Virus record (IMG/VR): IMGVR_UViG_3300025168_000687 | Span: 1-23,578 of that record | Origin: a virus | DNA length: 23,578 bases | Direction: 5' to 3' (one strand) | In this document: positions 6,901-14,224 of the stretch, piece by piece | How the letters are laid out: the number at the start of each line of letters is the position of its first letter | Numbering within the stretch: position 1 is the first letter of the stretch | Notes under the pieces: model-generated | The model's input: only the letters and a program-made list of their open reading frames with translations | Told to the model about the DNA's origin: nothing | Databases searched by the model: none | Position numbers and translations under genes: made by a program

Positions 6901-8637
6901 CTATATTGATGCGCCCTCTACTATATTACGCTCTAAACTTTGTGCAGTTGTTACGTCTTGTGATGTTACAAACGCTTTAATAGGTCTTTCATTTTGACCT
7001 GCTATTGTTTCTGCTAATTGGTTTCCTGCTCCTGCTCCTACTAAATTAAATGCAGGGGGTTGTGGTGCGCTTGGTCTACTTGGTGCGCTTACGCTTGGTG
7101 TACCTCCTCCACCTGCTACTTGTGGTGTTTTAGTAGATGCGATGGCTTTAACATTTGCTAAACCTGCTACTGTCGCTGCTGCTGCTGCTGCAAACCCTAA
7201 TGCAGGTCCTACAACAGGTATTTTAGAAAGAGATGCGTAACTATTTTGCGCACCCTGATAAGTAGCTATTAAAGCACTAGATATAGCTGCTGCCTTACCT
7301 GCTGCTGTTTCTTTACCCAAATTAGCTGCTAAACCTGCTAAACCTTGTTGAGCATAAGCGAGTTTTTGGTCTTGTGTCATTTTAGCCCAAGTAATCTCAT
7401 TATCAGAAGCTTGTTCGTTAAGACCGTTTATTTTGCCATCAAAGTCTTTTTTAAGAGCAATAAGCATCTCATTCTTTTGCGCTTCGTCAGTTATCTCACG
7501 TTCTATAAGTAGCTTTTTAGCATCATAGTCTTGTTGTAACTCTAGCCTTTCTATCTCACGTTCTGACTTACCTATAAGTGCTAATTCGTTTTGTAAGTCT
7601 GTTTGTTCTCTTAAAAGTGAATTAGTGTTTGTTTGTTGCTCACTTCTAAAGCCTGTTATTTGCGCCTCAATGCCTGCCTGTTCGTTAAGTGCTTCTTGGT
7701 AGGCTATTTGTAAATCTATATTATCTTTGTTTTTAGCTAGTTCTGCTTCTGCTTGTAATACCCTAGCATTCGCATTAGCCATCATAGCTTTTTCTTGTTC
7801 GTCTAGGAGTTTACCTAATTCTTGATTAGCTTTTATACGCTCCTCAAAACTCTTACTTTCGTCATCTCTTGTTTGTCGTAACTGTTCAGCTTGTCTATCG
7901 TATTTTTCAATTAGCCCCTGATTGGCTGCTTCTGCAAGTCTAGCTGTTTTTTCTAGTTCTACATTTGCTGCTGCAGCTTTGCCTGTTTCTTTAACATATT
8001 CAGTAGTCGCTTTAACAACTTTGCTTACCGCTTCTGTGCCTTTGTCAAAAGAATTATTAACTCCTGTAAGTACGTCTATACTTTCTTTCCCTGCACTTTT
8101 AACATCGTCTAATGCACCTACAAAATCCCCTTCGAATACTTTTTTAACAGCACTTGCAATAAACCCCAGAGTATCTAAAAAACTATTAAACCTTTCTATG
8201 ATATTCTCCTTGACTAAATTGCCAAATGTTTGTAGTGAACCAATAGGGTCTTCAAATATAGACTTAAAGAAATCTGTTACTATACTAGAGTTGTTTATAA
8301 TAAAATTAGCAAAGTCATTAAATGCAATAGATATAAACTCAAAAGCCTTATTAAAGCCATCCGCTACTACTTGGTTTTGTTCAAATATTTCTTTTAGCTT
8401 GGCAAAGGCAGCAATAGCCAAACCAATACCTGCTGCTTTTAAAGCATTACCGATACCTTTTACACCTCTTGCTGTGTCTTTAGATGCGCTTTCAACTCCC
8501 TTTAAGCCTTCTTCTGTTTGCTTATTACCTTTAGCTACTTCTTTATTTAAATCTCCAACCTCTTGGGATAAATCCTGTATGCCTTTTAAGGCTTTGTCAG
8601 TTTTTGCTTCTAGGTCTATAATTATTTTTTCTGCCAT
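6901..8637 (-). CDS. Tail tape measure protein, 578 aa
   Basis: The longest mainly helical protein of the tail cluster. It starts with coiled coil (residues 5-60, rich in Lys/Glu/Asp), followed by a hydrophobic segment around 62-80 (GIGNALKAAGIGLAIAAFAK), long charged coiled coils (about 220-400), an Ala/Gly-rich hydrophobic C-terminal part (about 440-500, with ALGFAAAAAATVAGLANV) and a low-complexity Gly/Pro/Ser tail. This layout is characteristic of tape measure proteins, which set tail length and help DNA entry. At about 1.5 angstrom per residue the tail would be some 85 nm. The gene overlaps a 48-aa gene at its start. Confidence 0.85.
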   Translation of the reverse strand: MAEKIIIDLEAKTDKALKGIQDLSQEVGDLNKEVAKGNKQTEEGLKGVESASKDTARGVKGIGNALKAAGIGLAIAAFAKLKEIFEQNQVVADGFNKAFEFISIAFNDFANFIINNSSIVTDFFKSIFEDPIGSLQTFGNLVKENIIERFNSFLDTLGFIASAVKKVFEGDFVGALDDVKSAGKESIDVLTGVNNSFDKGTEAVSKVVKATTEYVKETGKAAAANVELEKTARLAEAANQGLIEKYDRQAEQLRQTRDDESKSFEERIKANQELGKLLDEQEKAMMANANARVLQAEAELAKNKDNIDLQIAYQEALNEQAGIEAQITGFRSEQQTNTNSLLREQTDLQNELALIGKSEREIERLELQQDYDAKKLLIEREITDEAQKNEMLIALKKDFDGKINGLNEQASDNEITWAKMTQDQKLAYAQQGLAGLAANLGKETAAGKAAAISSALIATYQGAQNSYASLSKIPVVGPALGFAAAAAATVAGLANVKAIASTKTPQVAGGGGTPSVSAPSRPSAPQPPAFNLVGAGAGNQLAETIAGQNERPIKAFVTSQDVTTAQSLERNIVEGASI

Positions 8638-8768
8638 TTCGCTTCTCTTTTAATTTTCTTACCTGCACCCATCAAACTATTAGGCAAATGATACTTACCT
8701 TTTGCTATACGGATGTTCTCTGTTTCTCCTTTTGCTAACTCTAATAAGTCTAGTATATTCTTAATCAT
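8622..8768 (-). CDS. Small basic protein between tail genes, 48 aa
   Basis: A 48-codon frame with ATGA coupling to the large gene upstream and a 16-base overlap with the tape measure start. Sequence: MIKNILDLLELAKGETENIR then a basic C-terminus (GKKIKREAKWQKK). Overlaps on both sides strongly favour a real gene. No family recognised; a tail assembly role is suggested only by position. Confidence 0.55.
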   Translation of the reverse strand: MIKNILDLLELAKGETENIRIAKGKYHLPNSLMGAGKKIKREAKWQKK

Positions 8769-10945
8769 AACTTGTTTAATAGTTCTAAATCACTTTTGCC
8801 TGTTAGCAGGTTTGTGTTTACGCTGTTTATAATATACTCCCTTCCATTTATAATAAATACATCTTTAAGTTGATAGTTTAATAATATTCTTAATGGTAAA
8901 AATGCTTTTACTTTTACTAATCTTCTCCTAGCATCAAATGTATCTACTATATAATTCTTATAGTAGTTCTCAAATAAACTGTCATCTTCTGCTAGTCCTG
9001 TATATTCATCTATCTCTGTACCAAAGTTTATAGATTGACTTGTGCCATATGTATTAGATGGTCTATTGTATGTTGATAGGGCTGCTGCTGTTCCTGTACT
9101 ACTACCATTGTAAAAACTTAATTGGTTTCCACTTGTCAAAGTGTCGTTGCTTATATTTAAAATAAGAGGGTCTATATTAATAGGGTTTTGGTCTTTGTCA
9201 GTACAATAGCCGTATTGCATTAAACTTTGAGAACCATCATCTAAATCATTAAGTCTTTCATAAATCATCTTACCGAAAGGTAGTTGTACTACATACTTAC
9301 CTCCTCTGTTTGTAGTTTGTACATCAGGGCTTTCGGCTGTTGTGCTTTCTAGGTCTGCAAATACCTTGTTGTTAATCTCGCTAAAGTTTATACCTAAAAA
9401 TGTATTTGGTTTTTTAAATCTAAAAGCTACTTCTTGGTAAGGTATTGCGAAATTAACATTACCCTCATTAACATCAACAAACTCACTAATATCATAAGAA
9501 GAACCTGCTGTGTAAAAATTATCTAAAGTCATAACCTTAATCTTACCGTCATCTTGTACAAAAGCTGTAAGGTTAAACATCTTAAATAGTCCTGTGAGAA
9601 AATCAATAACTTTTAAATCAGGCATTTGGTCTGATACTACTATATTACTAACAGCACCGTTTGGCGCAATAGCGTTGCCTGTAATTGTTGTGTCATAATT
9701 TGTAATAGAACCACCACCACTTGGGTTAAATATCGAATACCTAAAGTTTATTGTAGGTGTGAATGTTATAGCAGGGTCTTCACTTGTTACCCTATATCTT
9801 ATTGACCTTGTTATACCATATATAGAACCTGGTATATTAGCTGATGTAATTGAAAGCGTACCTGTGCCTGTCGCTGTTGAAATTGTAAAAGGTGTGCCTG
9901 TAACATCTTCTGTAATTATAGTGAATTGTGATGTACTTGTTGCTGTGAAGGTAGTGTAGTAGTAGTGTCCTAAACTTCCTAAAAATGAAGGTTCTGACCT
10001 TGTTGTCCATATAGCTTCGTAATTTGTGCCTGATATTAAATTCATTTTAGAATATGGACCTGAAAATGCGTTTGTGCCTTGTGAATAAGGTGTCCATTGA
10101 TTAGGGCTTGCACTAGAGAAATCAAAACTTGTAATTGGCATATTAACTTCTGCTGTTCCTGTTAAGTTTAAACCTAGCGCACCTTTTACCCTACTTAACC
10201 ACAAATATAAATTACCCCACAAAGGGTTGTTTGTTTCATCAAAGAAATCATCACTTGCACCACTTGTAAAAGTTAATCCTGTAAATGTTTCTATTTCATC
10301 TACAATAGCACTTAATTTTATAGCAGGTTTCAAGTCGTTGTATCTTACTCCGTGATTATGTGAACCGCTACCACCTCCACTTGTATCATAATGTAAATTA
10401 CGGTCATTAGCAGTATTTGTACCACTATCATAAAACAATCTTTCAGTATGTGATATTAAAGGATAGCGTATTGCCCCACTTGCTAAACTACTTTCTAATC
10501 CTGTTTTTACAGTTGATACTCCATAGGTGTGGTCGTAAGTAGTAACTCCCTGAAATACCGTACTTAATTTAGTTTCTTTTAGTTTTGTTTTTAAATCTAC
10601 TGTTTCTCCAAAGAATGTAATTTTGTACGAGTGTGGTTTGTTGTTTTTTAAAGTAACACCATCAAGCCCTATAAAACCCTTTCTAAATGGCAGGTTGTTT
10701 AGTTCTATAATTCCTGACACTAAATCATTAGCATTAAACGAGTATGCTAAATCAATGTTGTAATCGTAATAGTGTTTAAATATCTTATTGTTAGCCTTAC
10801 TTGCAGGTACATTAAAAGATTGACTAAATGCAGTAAATATAGAACCTATGTCTTTTACGTTTTGGATGCTGTCTGTTATTGTAACACTTTCATCCTTAAA
10901 AAGTTCTACCCTTTGGTCTGATATGTATAGCTGTATTACCTGCAC
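8765..10945 (-). CDS. Large tail structural protein, likely tail tip/baseplate hub, 726 aa
   Basis: The protein is beta-rich with many Thr, Ser, Asn and Gly. The N-terminus (MQVIQLYISDQRVELFKDES, then SIFTAFSQSFNVPASKANN) and the C-terminal part (residues about 455-500, DLKVIDFLTGLFKMFNLTAF followed by DGKIKVMTLDNFY; final INGREYIINSVNTNLLTGKS) resemble phage tail hub or tip proteins, where a 'DLK..DFL..LFK.FNL....D..KI.' block is common in Bacteroidota phages. It would sit at the distal end of the tail. The middle is variable in look and may be a receptor-facing insertion. It starts with GTG overlapping the previous stop (TAGTG). Confidence 0.6.
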   Translation of the reverse strand: MQVIQLYISDQRVELFKDESVTITDSIQNVKDIGSIFTAFSQSFNVPASKANNKIFKHYYDYNIDLAYSFNANDLVSGIIELNNLPFRKGFIGLDGVTLKNNKPHSYKITFFGETVDLKTKLKETKLSTVFQGVTTYDHTYGVSTVKTGLESSLASGAIRYPLISHTERLFYDSGTNTANDRNLHYDTSGGGSGSHNHGVRYNDLKPAIKLSAIVDEIETFTGLTFTSGASDDFFDETNNPLWGNLYLWLSRVKGALGLNLTGTAEVNMPITSFDFSSASPNQWTPYSQGTNAFSGPYSKMNLISGTNYEAIWTTRSEPSFLGSLGHYYYTTFTATSTSQFTIITEDVTGTPFTISTATGTGTLSITSANIPGSIYGITRSIRYRVTSEDPAITFTPTINFRYSIFNPSGGGSITNYDTTITGNAIAPNGAVSNIVVSDQMPDLKVIDFLTGLFKMFNLTAFVQDDGKIKVMTLDNFYTAGSSYDISEFVDVNEGNVNFAIPYQEVAFRFKKPNTFLGINFSEINNKVFADLESTTAESPDVQTTNRGGKYVVQLPFGKMIYERLNDLDDGSQSLMQYGYCTDKDQNPINIDPLILNISNDTLTSGNQLSFYNGSSTGTAAALSTYNRPSNTYGTSQSINFGTEIDEYTGLAEDDSLFENYYKNYIVDTFDARRRLVKVKAFLPLRILLNYQLKDVFIINGREYIINSVNTNLLTGKSDLELLNKL

Positions 10946-11871
10946 TATCTTATATTGTTTATTTTGTCAAATGCAAATTCAAACTCTAACGTGTATTGCA
11001 CAAGCCTATCATTGACTGATGTTTTAAATTGCAATGATTTTGTTTTAGGTATAATAGGAGAAGTAGTGCCATCTTTTGTTAGCCATATATGCTCGCTCAA
11101 TAATAGTTCTTCTAATACTAGGTTGTAATTGTCAGCAACAAAAGGAGTGTTTAAGCTAATAGTTTCTTTAGCGTTTACGTTGTATGTAGATACTTGATGC
11201 CTTGTTATGTCGTATGTTGCAGGGCTTGTATTTGTTACAAGGTTAGATTTATAGTTTTCAGAACTTACATTTACTGTTTCTTGCTGTTTAAAGAAAAAAT
11301 ACAATTCTTGTAGTGCGCCAAACTTATTGACAAAAGTAACCTTTGTAGAACCAAACTTTGTATCGCAAACCCTATTGATTGTAAACGTTACTAAAGGACT
11401 ACCTATTTGTTTTATTGTGTCTGTTGTAGATATAGCTATCTGACCCGTTAAGTAGTTTATAGGTATGTAACTAGCTGTGTTGTCAGGTAAGTAAATATCT
11501 GTGTTTGTTTGTATAGCTTGACCTGTACCACCTATTGTTGGGTTTATACCCTCGCTAAACTCTCCATATCCATCATAGCCTACGTCTGAAACAGGTGATA
11601 GTGCAGTTGCAGTTCCTGTACCATTAAGCCCTGTGTATTGTGTTAGAGTTGTACTTATAGCTATTGTAGATGCAGGGTTACTTAACCCAAAAGTATGTGT
11701 TATATAATCTCTTGCTATCTCTGATATATCAAATACCACCACATTGTTAATAGCGTTTTTTGTAATTGTGTATCTTAACGTACCTTCAATACTAACCGCT
11801 ATATTGGCAGATAACATACCAACAGCAGTAGTAGATTTATATTGTGGAGAACGTAGTAATAAGTTTGCCAT
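10945..11871 (-). CDS. Tail structural protein, 308 aa
   Basis: No enzyme motif. The protein is beta-rich and begins MANLLLRSPQYKSTTAVGML, with VVFDISEIARDYITHTFG, TFINRVCDTKFGSTKVTFVN and FGALQELYFFFKQQETVNVS. The 'FVNRFGALQ-x-L(Y/W)FF' type segment is familiar from tail-associated proteins of Bacteroidota phages. Placed between the tail completion genes and the probable tail tip gene, it may be a distal tail or adaptor protein. Three bases separate it from the upstream stop, and its own stop overlaps the next GTG. Confidence 0.55.
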   Translation of the reverse strand: MANLLLRSPQYKSTTAVGMLSANIAVSIEGTLRYTITKNAINNVVVFDISEIARDYITHTFGLSNPASTIAISTTLTQYTGLNGTGTATALSPVSDVGYDGYGEFSEGINPTIGGTGQAIQTNTDIYLPDNTASYIPINYLTGQIAISTTDTIKQIGSPLVTFTINRVCDTKFGSTKVTFVNKFGALQELYFFFKQQETVNVSSENYKSNLVTNTSPATYDITRHQVSTYNVNAKETISLNTPFVADNYNLVLEELLLSEHIWLTKDGTTSPIIPKTKSLQFKTSVNDRLVQYTLEFEFAFDKINNIR

Positions 11872-11873
11872 AG

Positions 11874-12413
11874 TTATTTTCTTTCATATGATGATGATGA
11901 TATAAACTCCTCTAAATCTAGTTTATATGCTTCTATTATTTCTTTTGGTAGTTTCTCGTATGCTTGTTCAAAACTTCTACTAAAAAACTGTGTAGCTTTT
12001 ATACCTTTCTTTTTGATTGACTGTGCTATAATAAACCCTATTGTTTTGTATGTGCCTTTTGCAAACTTACCCTTGTCTCTTAATCTAAATCCTTTCTTTT
12101 TAGCCCACTTACCAAAGATGCCTGTTGCAGCTTCTAGTCCTATAAGGTTAGAACTTGGCTTGTAGCTAAATGGTGTTTTCTTATTTTCTACATAGTTAGA
12201 CTTTGTACCTTTTACACCCCTGTCTACAAATTGACCGTACTCATTCATTAGGAAGTGTATCACAAAAGAACTAGGAGTTGTGTCTAACTTGTATTTAAGG
12301 CTATTGTACAAGGACTTATTGACATTCATCTTACCCTTTGTAAGTCGTGTCCTAGATTGCTGTATAACCCTCTTGGCAAATTTTTCTAGTATGTCCTCTG
12401 TATTGTCTAACAC
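11874..12413 (-). CDS. HK97-gp10-like tail completion / head-tail joining protein, 179 aa
   Basis: A basic protein with an N-terminal amphipathic helix (DNTEDILEKFAKRVIQQSRT), a central FVIHFLMNEYGQFVDRGVKG segment and a basic C-terminal region. The 'Y..FVDRGVKGT' motif is typical of HK97 gp10-like or minor tail proteins of this class, where 'Y(A)xxxExGT' is the usual equivalent. These proteins join or complete the tail. GTG start, overlapping the previous gene by 7 bases. Confidence 0.6.
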   Translation of the reverse strand: MLDNTEDILEKFAKRVIQQSRTRLTKGKMNVNKSLYNSLKYKLDTTPSSFVIHFLMNEYGQFVDRGVKGTKSNYVENKKTPFSYKPSSNLIGLEAATGIFGKWAKKKGFRLRDKGKFAKGTYKTIGFIIAQSIKKKGIKATQFFSRSFEQAYEKLPKEIIEAYKLDLEEFISSSSYERK

Positions 12414-12877
12414 AAGTTTTGGTCGTTAGGTATTTGTATGCTAATGTTACAACTCCATCCTGCTAGTTCGTTCTCAAACCTATCATAGAAAGGTTCACAA
12501 GTAGGGTCACCTGTTAATTGAAACATATCCCTGTATAGTGTGCCTTGTCTTAAAACCCCTGTCAGTTTGTTTATTACAGCTAGTTGAGTGTTTAGTATGT
12601 CTTGCTCGTTATTGTTTCCTATAAACACATCTGTTGTACTTGACTTTGATGTGTCTACAATATCCATTGATAATACAGATATTTGAAAAGTAAGTGTCTG
12701 CTCCTGCATAGTTACGCTGTTTACTATTACGTGTGTTAGCGGAAACATTGTTTGCTTGGATAAATCTATCTCGGACAAATCTCCTGTTGTTACTGTATTA
12801 ACACTACTGTTAGCTAGTAACTCGTTTTTAATCTTATCTAGTACAAGGTAAAACCCTCTTGGTGCTATGTTAGCCAT
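12407..12877 (-). CDS. Probable tail terminator/neck protein, 156 aa
   Basis: The protein has an N-terminal helix (RGFYLVLDKIKNELLANSSV), then beta segments (FPLTHVIVNSVTMQEQTLTF, ISVLSMDIVD) and a conserved-looking C-terminal part with WSCNISIQIPN. This alpha-beta pattern, with the statement of 'I..D......T......Q..' at mid-protein, fits phage neck or tail terminator proteins of the gpU/gp17 type, as does the position beside the gp10-like gene. It overlaps the chaperone-extension stop by 8 bases. Confidence 0.5.
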   Translation of the reverse strand: MANIAPRGFYLVLDKIKNELLANSSVNTVTTGDLSEIDLSKQTMFPLTHVIVNSVTMQEQTLTFQISVLSMDIVDTSKSSTTDVFIGNNNEQDILNTQLAVINKLTGVLRQGTLYRDMFQLTGDPTCEPFYDRFENELAGWSCNISIQIPNDQNLC

Positions 12878-13097
12878 TTCGTTTAATTCTTTTTGCTTCT
12901 AATTCGTTCTTCTCTTTCATAAACTCTAATGCGTATAAACACTCGTGCATATTTAGTTTAGTGATATTTTCAAATCTTGTAATGTTTCCTTGAGCCAATC
13001 CGTATATTGATTGATACCAACCCCACTTTGCTCCAAAGTTTGCTTCTGTTGATAAGTCATTCCCTCCTTGAGTGAATAGTCCATCATAACCTGACAC
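12870..13097 (-). CDS. Tail assembly chaperone, frameshift extension (GT-type) part
   Basis: This frame is open without stops from about 13178 to 12870, in the -1 frame relative to the chaperone gene it overlaps. Its only usual start is a GTG at 13097, giving 75 aa. The content (GAKWGWYQSIYGLAQGNITR, then NITKLNMHECLYALEF and a Glu/Lys-rich end) is the pattern of the downstream half of tail assembly chaperones: W-x-x-x-I-x-x-L-A-x-G-x-I then a helix with 'E-L' and charged tail. In lambda and most siphophages this half is made by -1 slippage from the upstream frame. A slip at 13117-13125 would give a 242-aa fusion (160 + 82 residues). Confidence 0.7.
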   Translation of the reverse strand: MSGYDGLFTQGGNDLSTEANFGAKWGWYQSIYGLAQGNITRFENITKLNMHECLYALEFMKEKNELEAKRIKRNG

Positions 13098-13597
13098 AAT
13101 TCGCTCCCTAAATTGTAAAAAAAAACAATAGAACCTAATACAACTCCTAATGGCATATGCTTGTAATGTAAAGCATCTTTAGCTTCGTATGGCTCTATGT
13201 TATACAGTTTATCGTATTTGCCCTGTATGGGTCTGTAAAGAACTGCCATAGCCCTCTCTATGTTATCCCAATCCCCCAAGTATGTGTCAATGTCTATGTA
13301 CTCTCCAAAAGACATATTATCTAGGTTAGGTATAAATCCATATTTTTTACCATCAAGTTTAAACTCCCTTGTTAGTGCAGGAGTTTCATCAAACATCTTT
13401 GTAAGGGTTTCTACTATTTTTTGTATGTCAGCAGCTTTGATGTTTCTTACAACTGTGTCAGGCACTTGACAAAAGATGCCCACCATTTTAAGGGCTACTT
13501 GGTTTTCAGTTAAGCCTTCAGGTAGTTTTAGATACTGTTGGTATTGACCAAGAGTAATCTCGTTAAGGCTTGTGGGTACGTTTAATTCATACTTCAT
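12953..13597 (-). CDS. Tail assembly chaperone (G-type), 214 aa
   Basis: The protein starts MKYELNVPTSLNEITLGQYQ, then KMVGIFCQVPDTVVRNIKAA, GFIPNLDNMSFGEYIDIDTY and MAVLYRPIQGKYDKLYNIEP. This is the pattern of the conserved Bacteroidota phage protein upstream of the tape measure, equivalent to lambda gpG. It coats the tape measure during tail assembly. I chose the ATG at 13597 rather than an upstream in-frame start at 13693, because the extra residues would come from terminator and promoter sequence and because the late motif ends exactly at 13598. The sequence VFFY at residues 158-161 is encoded by a run of nine T. Confidence 0.75.
   Translation of the reverse strand: MKYELNVPTSLNEITLGQYQQYLKLPEGLTENQVALKMVGIFCQVPDTVVRNIKAADIQKIVETLTKMFDETPALTREFKLDGKKYGFIPNLDNMSFGEYIDIDTYLGDWDNIERAMAVLYRPIQGKYDKLYNIEPYEAKDALHYKHMPLGVVLGSIVFFYNLGSELCQVMMDYSLKEGMTYQQKQTLEQSGVGINQYTDWLKETLQDLKISLN
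13117..13125 (-). other. U-run slippery site for -1 frameshift
   Basis: Nine T on the minus strand, read in frame as GTT TTT TTT TAC (residues 158-161). The heptamer T_TTT_TTT fits the X_XXY_YYZ rule for tandem -1 slippage. The -1 frame is open from 13178 to 12870 and carries the chaperone extension. No clear stimulatory hairpin was identified. Confidence 0.55.
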
Positions 13598-13610
13598 ATA
13601 AATATAACGT
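13598..13610 (-). promoter_or_regulatory. Late-promoter-like motif abutting ATG of tail chaperone gene
   Basis: The minus strand reads ACGTTATATTTAT then ATG. The stretch between the upstream terminator and this ATG is under 40 bases, so a promoter for the tail operon has to lie here. This makes it, with 2196-2208, the strongest case. Confidence 0.6.
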
Positions 13611-13633
13611 ATATAAAGCAGGTTTTTAGGAAA

Positions 13634-13657
13634 TAAAAAAAGGGCTATAAAAGCCCT
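13634..13657 (-). terminator. Intrinsic terminator after packaging unit
   Basis: On the minus strand AGGGCT-TTTAT-AGCCCT is followed by a T run. The stop codon of the 50-aa gene (13645-13647) lies inside the hairpin. Confidence 0.85.
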
Positions 13658-13797
13658 CTGTAAAATTCTTGTGTTCTGTGTAGTAATTCCCACACTTTAT
13701 AATCCTTGTCTTTAGGATGTCTAGCTTTTACGCTTATCCCTATGTCTGTGTGTATGTGGGTTATTATAACTCCTGTGTGTAGTTTATGTAGTTTCAT
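13645..13797 (-). CDS. Small protein, 50 aa, last gene of packaging unit
   Basis: A 50-codon frame starting MKLHKLHTGVIITHIHTDIG and containing several His. It overlaps the previous gene by ATGA, and its stop falls inside the terminator hairpin, as in compact phage operons. No family recognised. The support is the chain of overlaps, not homology. Confidence 0.5.
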   Translation of the reverse strand: MKLHKLHTGVIITHIHTDIGISVKARHPKDKDYKVWELLHRTQEFYRGLL

Positions 13798-13922
13798 CTC
13801 TTACCGTTTTCATCTACCTGTCTGCTGCGCTTGTTTGTTCTGTGGTATTGATACGTTTCTTGCCATTCAGCTAAAGGTATAAACCTAACATTCTCGTCTA
13901 TTTGTTTCTTGGTCTTTTTCAT
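13794..13922 (-). CDS. Small basic protein, 42 aa
   Basis: A 42-codon frame, MKKTKKQIDENVRFIPLAEW then a basic stretch (YQYHRTNKRSRQ). ATGA overlaps on both sides. The FIPLAEWQE segment followed by a basic tail could be a DNA-contacting or protein-docking peptide. No family recognised. Confidence 0.5.
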   Translation of the reverse strand: MKKTKKQIDENVRFIPLAEWQETYQYHRTNKRSRQVDENGKR

Positions 13923-14041
13923 ATCTCCATCTTTTGCTCCCACAGCACAGGTGTCCACTCCTCAAAGGTTTCATTCCAATATACCTCTTGCATAGTTTCT
14001 CCTGTATCTCTAAAGTGTTTGTTTCCTATTTCTACTATCAT
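13919..14041 (-). CDS. Small acidic protein, 40 aa
   Basis: A 40-codon frame, MIVEIGNKHFRDTGETMQEV, ending WTPVLWEQKMEI. It is acidic with Trp at three places, and has ATGA overlaps with both neighbours. It looks like a single short beta/helix unit. Function unknown. Confidence 0.5.
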   Translation of the reverse strand: MIVEIGNKHFRDTGETMQEVYWNETFEEWTPVLWEQKMEI

Positions 14042-14154
14042 AGTCCCATCCATTTATCAGCGTGTGCGCATAGTTGGCAAAACGTGCATACTAATCCAAA
14101 AGCAGCTACGTATATAATTGTGTCAAATATAAAGTTTTCTATCTTACGTTTCAT
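14038..14154 (-). CDS. Tiny probable membrane peptide, 38 aa
   Basis: A 38-codon frame, MKRKIENFIFDTIIYVAAFG, followed by LVCTFCQLCAHADKWMGL. A hydrophobic stretch from about residue 8 to 29 could span the membrane, and three Cys fall near its end. It is the first of four coupled tiny genes downstream of the large terminase, starting after an AACAAACAT leader. Function unknown. Confidence 0.5.
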   Translation of the reverse strand: MKRKIENFIFDTIIYVAAFGLVCTFCQLCAHADKWMGL

Positions 14155-14224
14155 ATGTTTGTTTTTAATTATGATGCTAATATATAAACTATTTAGTTAT
14201 TAACCAAATTGTAAATAACTTTTC

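Noticed and set aside
7922-8653. Long plus-strand open frame (243 codons)
   Set aside because: It mirrors the tape measure gene on the opposite strand. Its Ser/Ala/Leu/Phe-rich sequence reflects the reverse complement of Lys/Glu-rich coding, with no domain and no neighbours on that strand.
13598-13693. N-terminally extended start for the tail chaperone at 13693
   Set aside because: The added residues would be encoded by the terminator hairpin and the late motif; the ATG at 13597 fits the family start MKYEL and the other motif-ATG junctions.
13902-14203. Two plus-strand frames (71 and 89 codons) opposite the tiny gene chain
   Set aside because: The minus strand here has four exactly coupled frames ending in a terminator, a better explanation than isolated plus-strand frames with no promoter or family.
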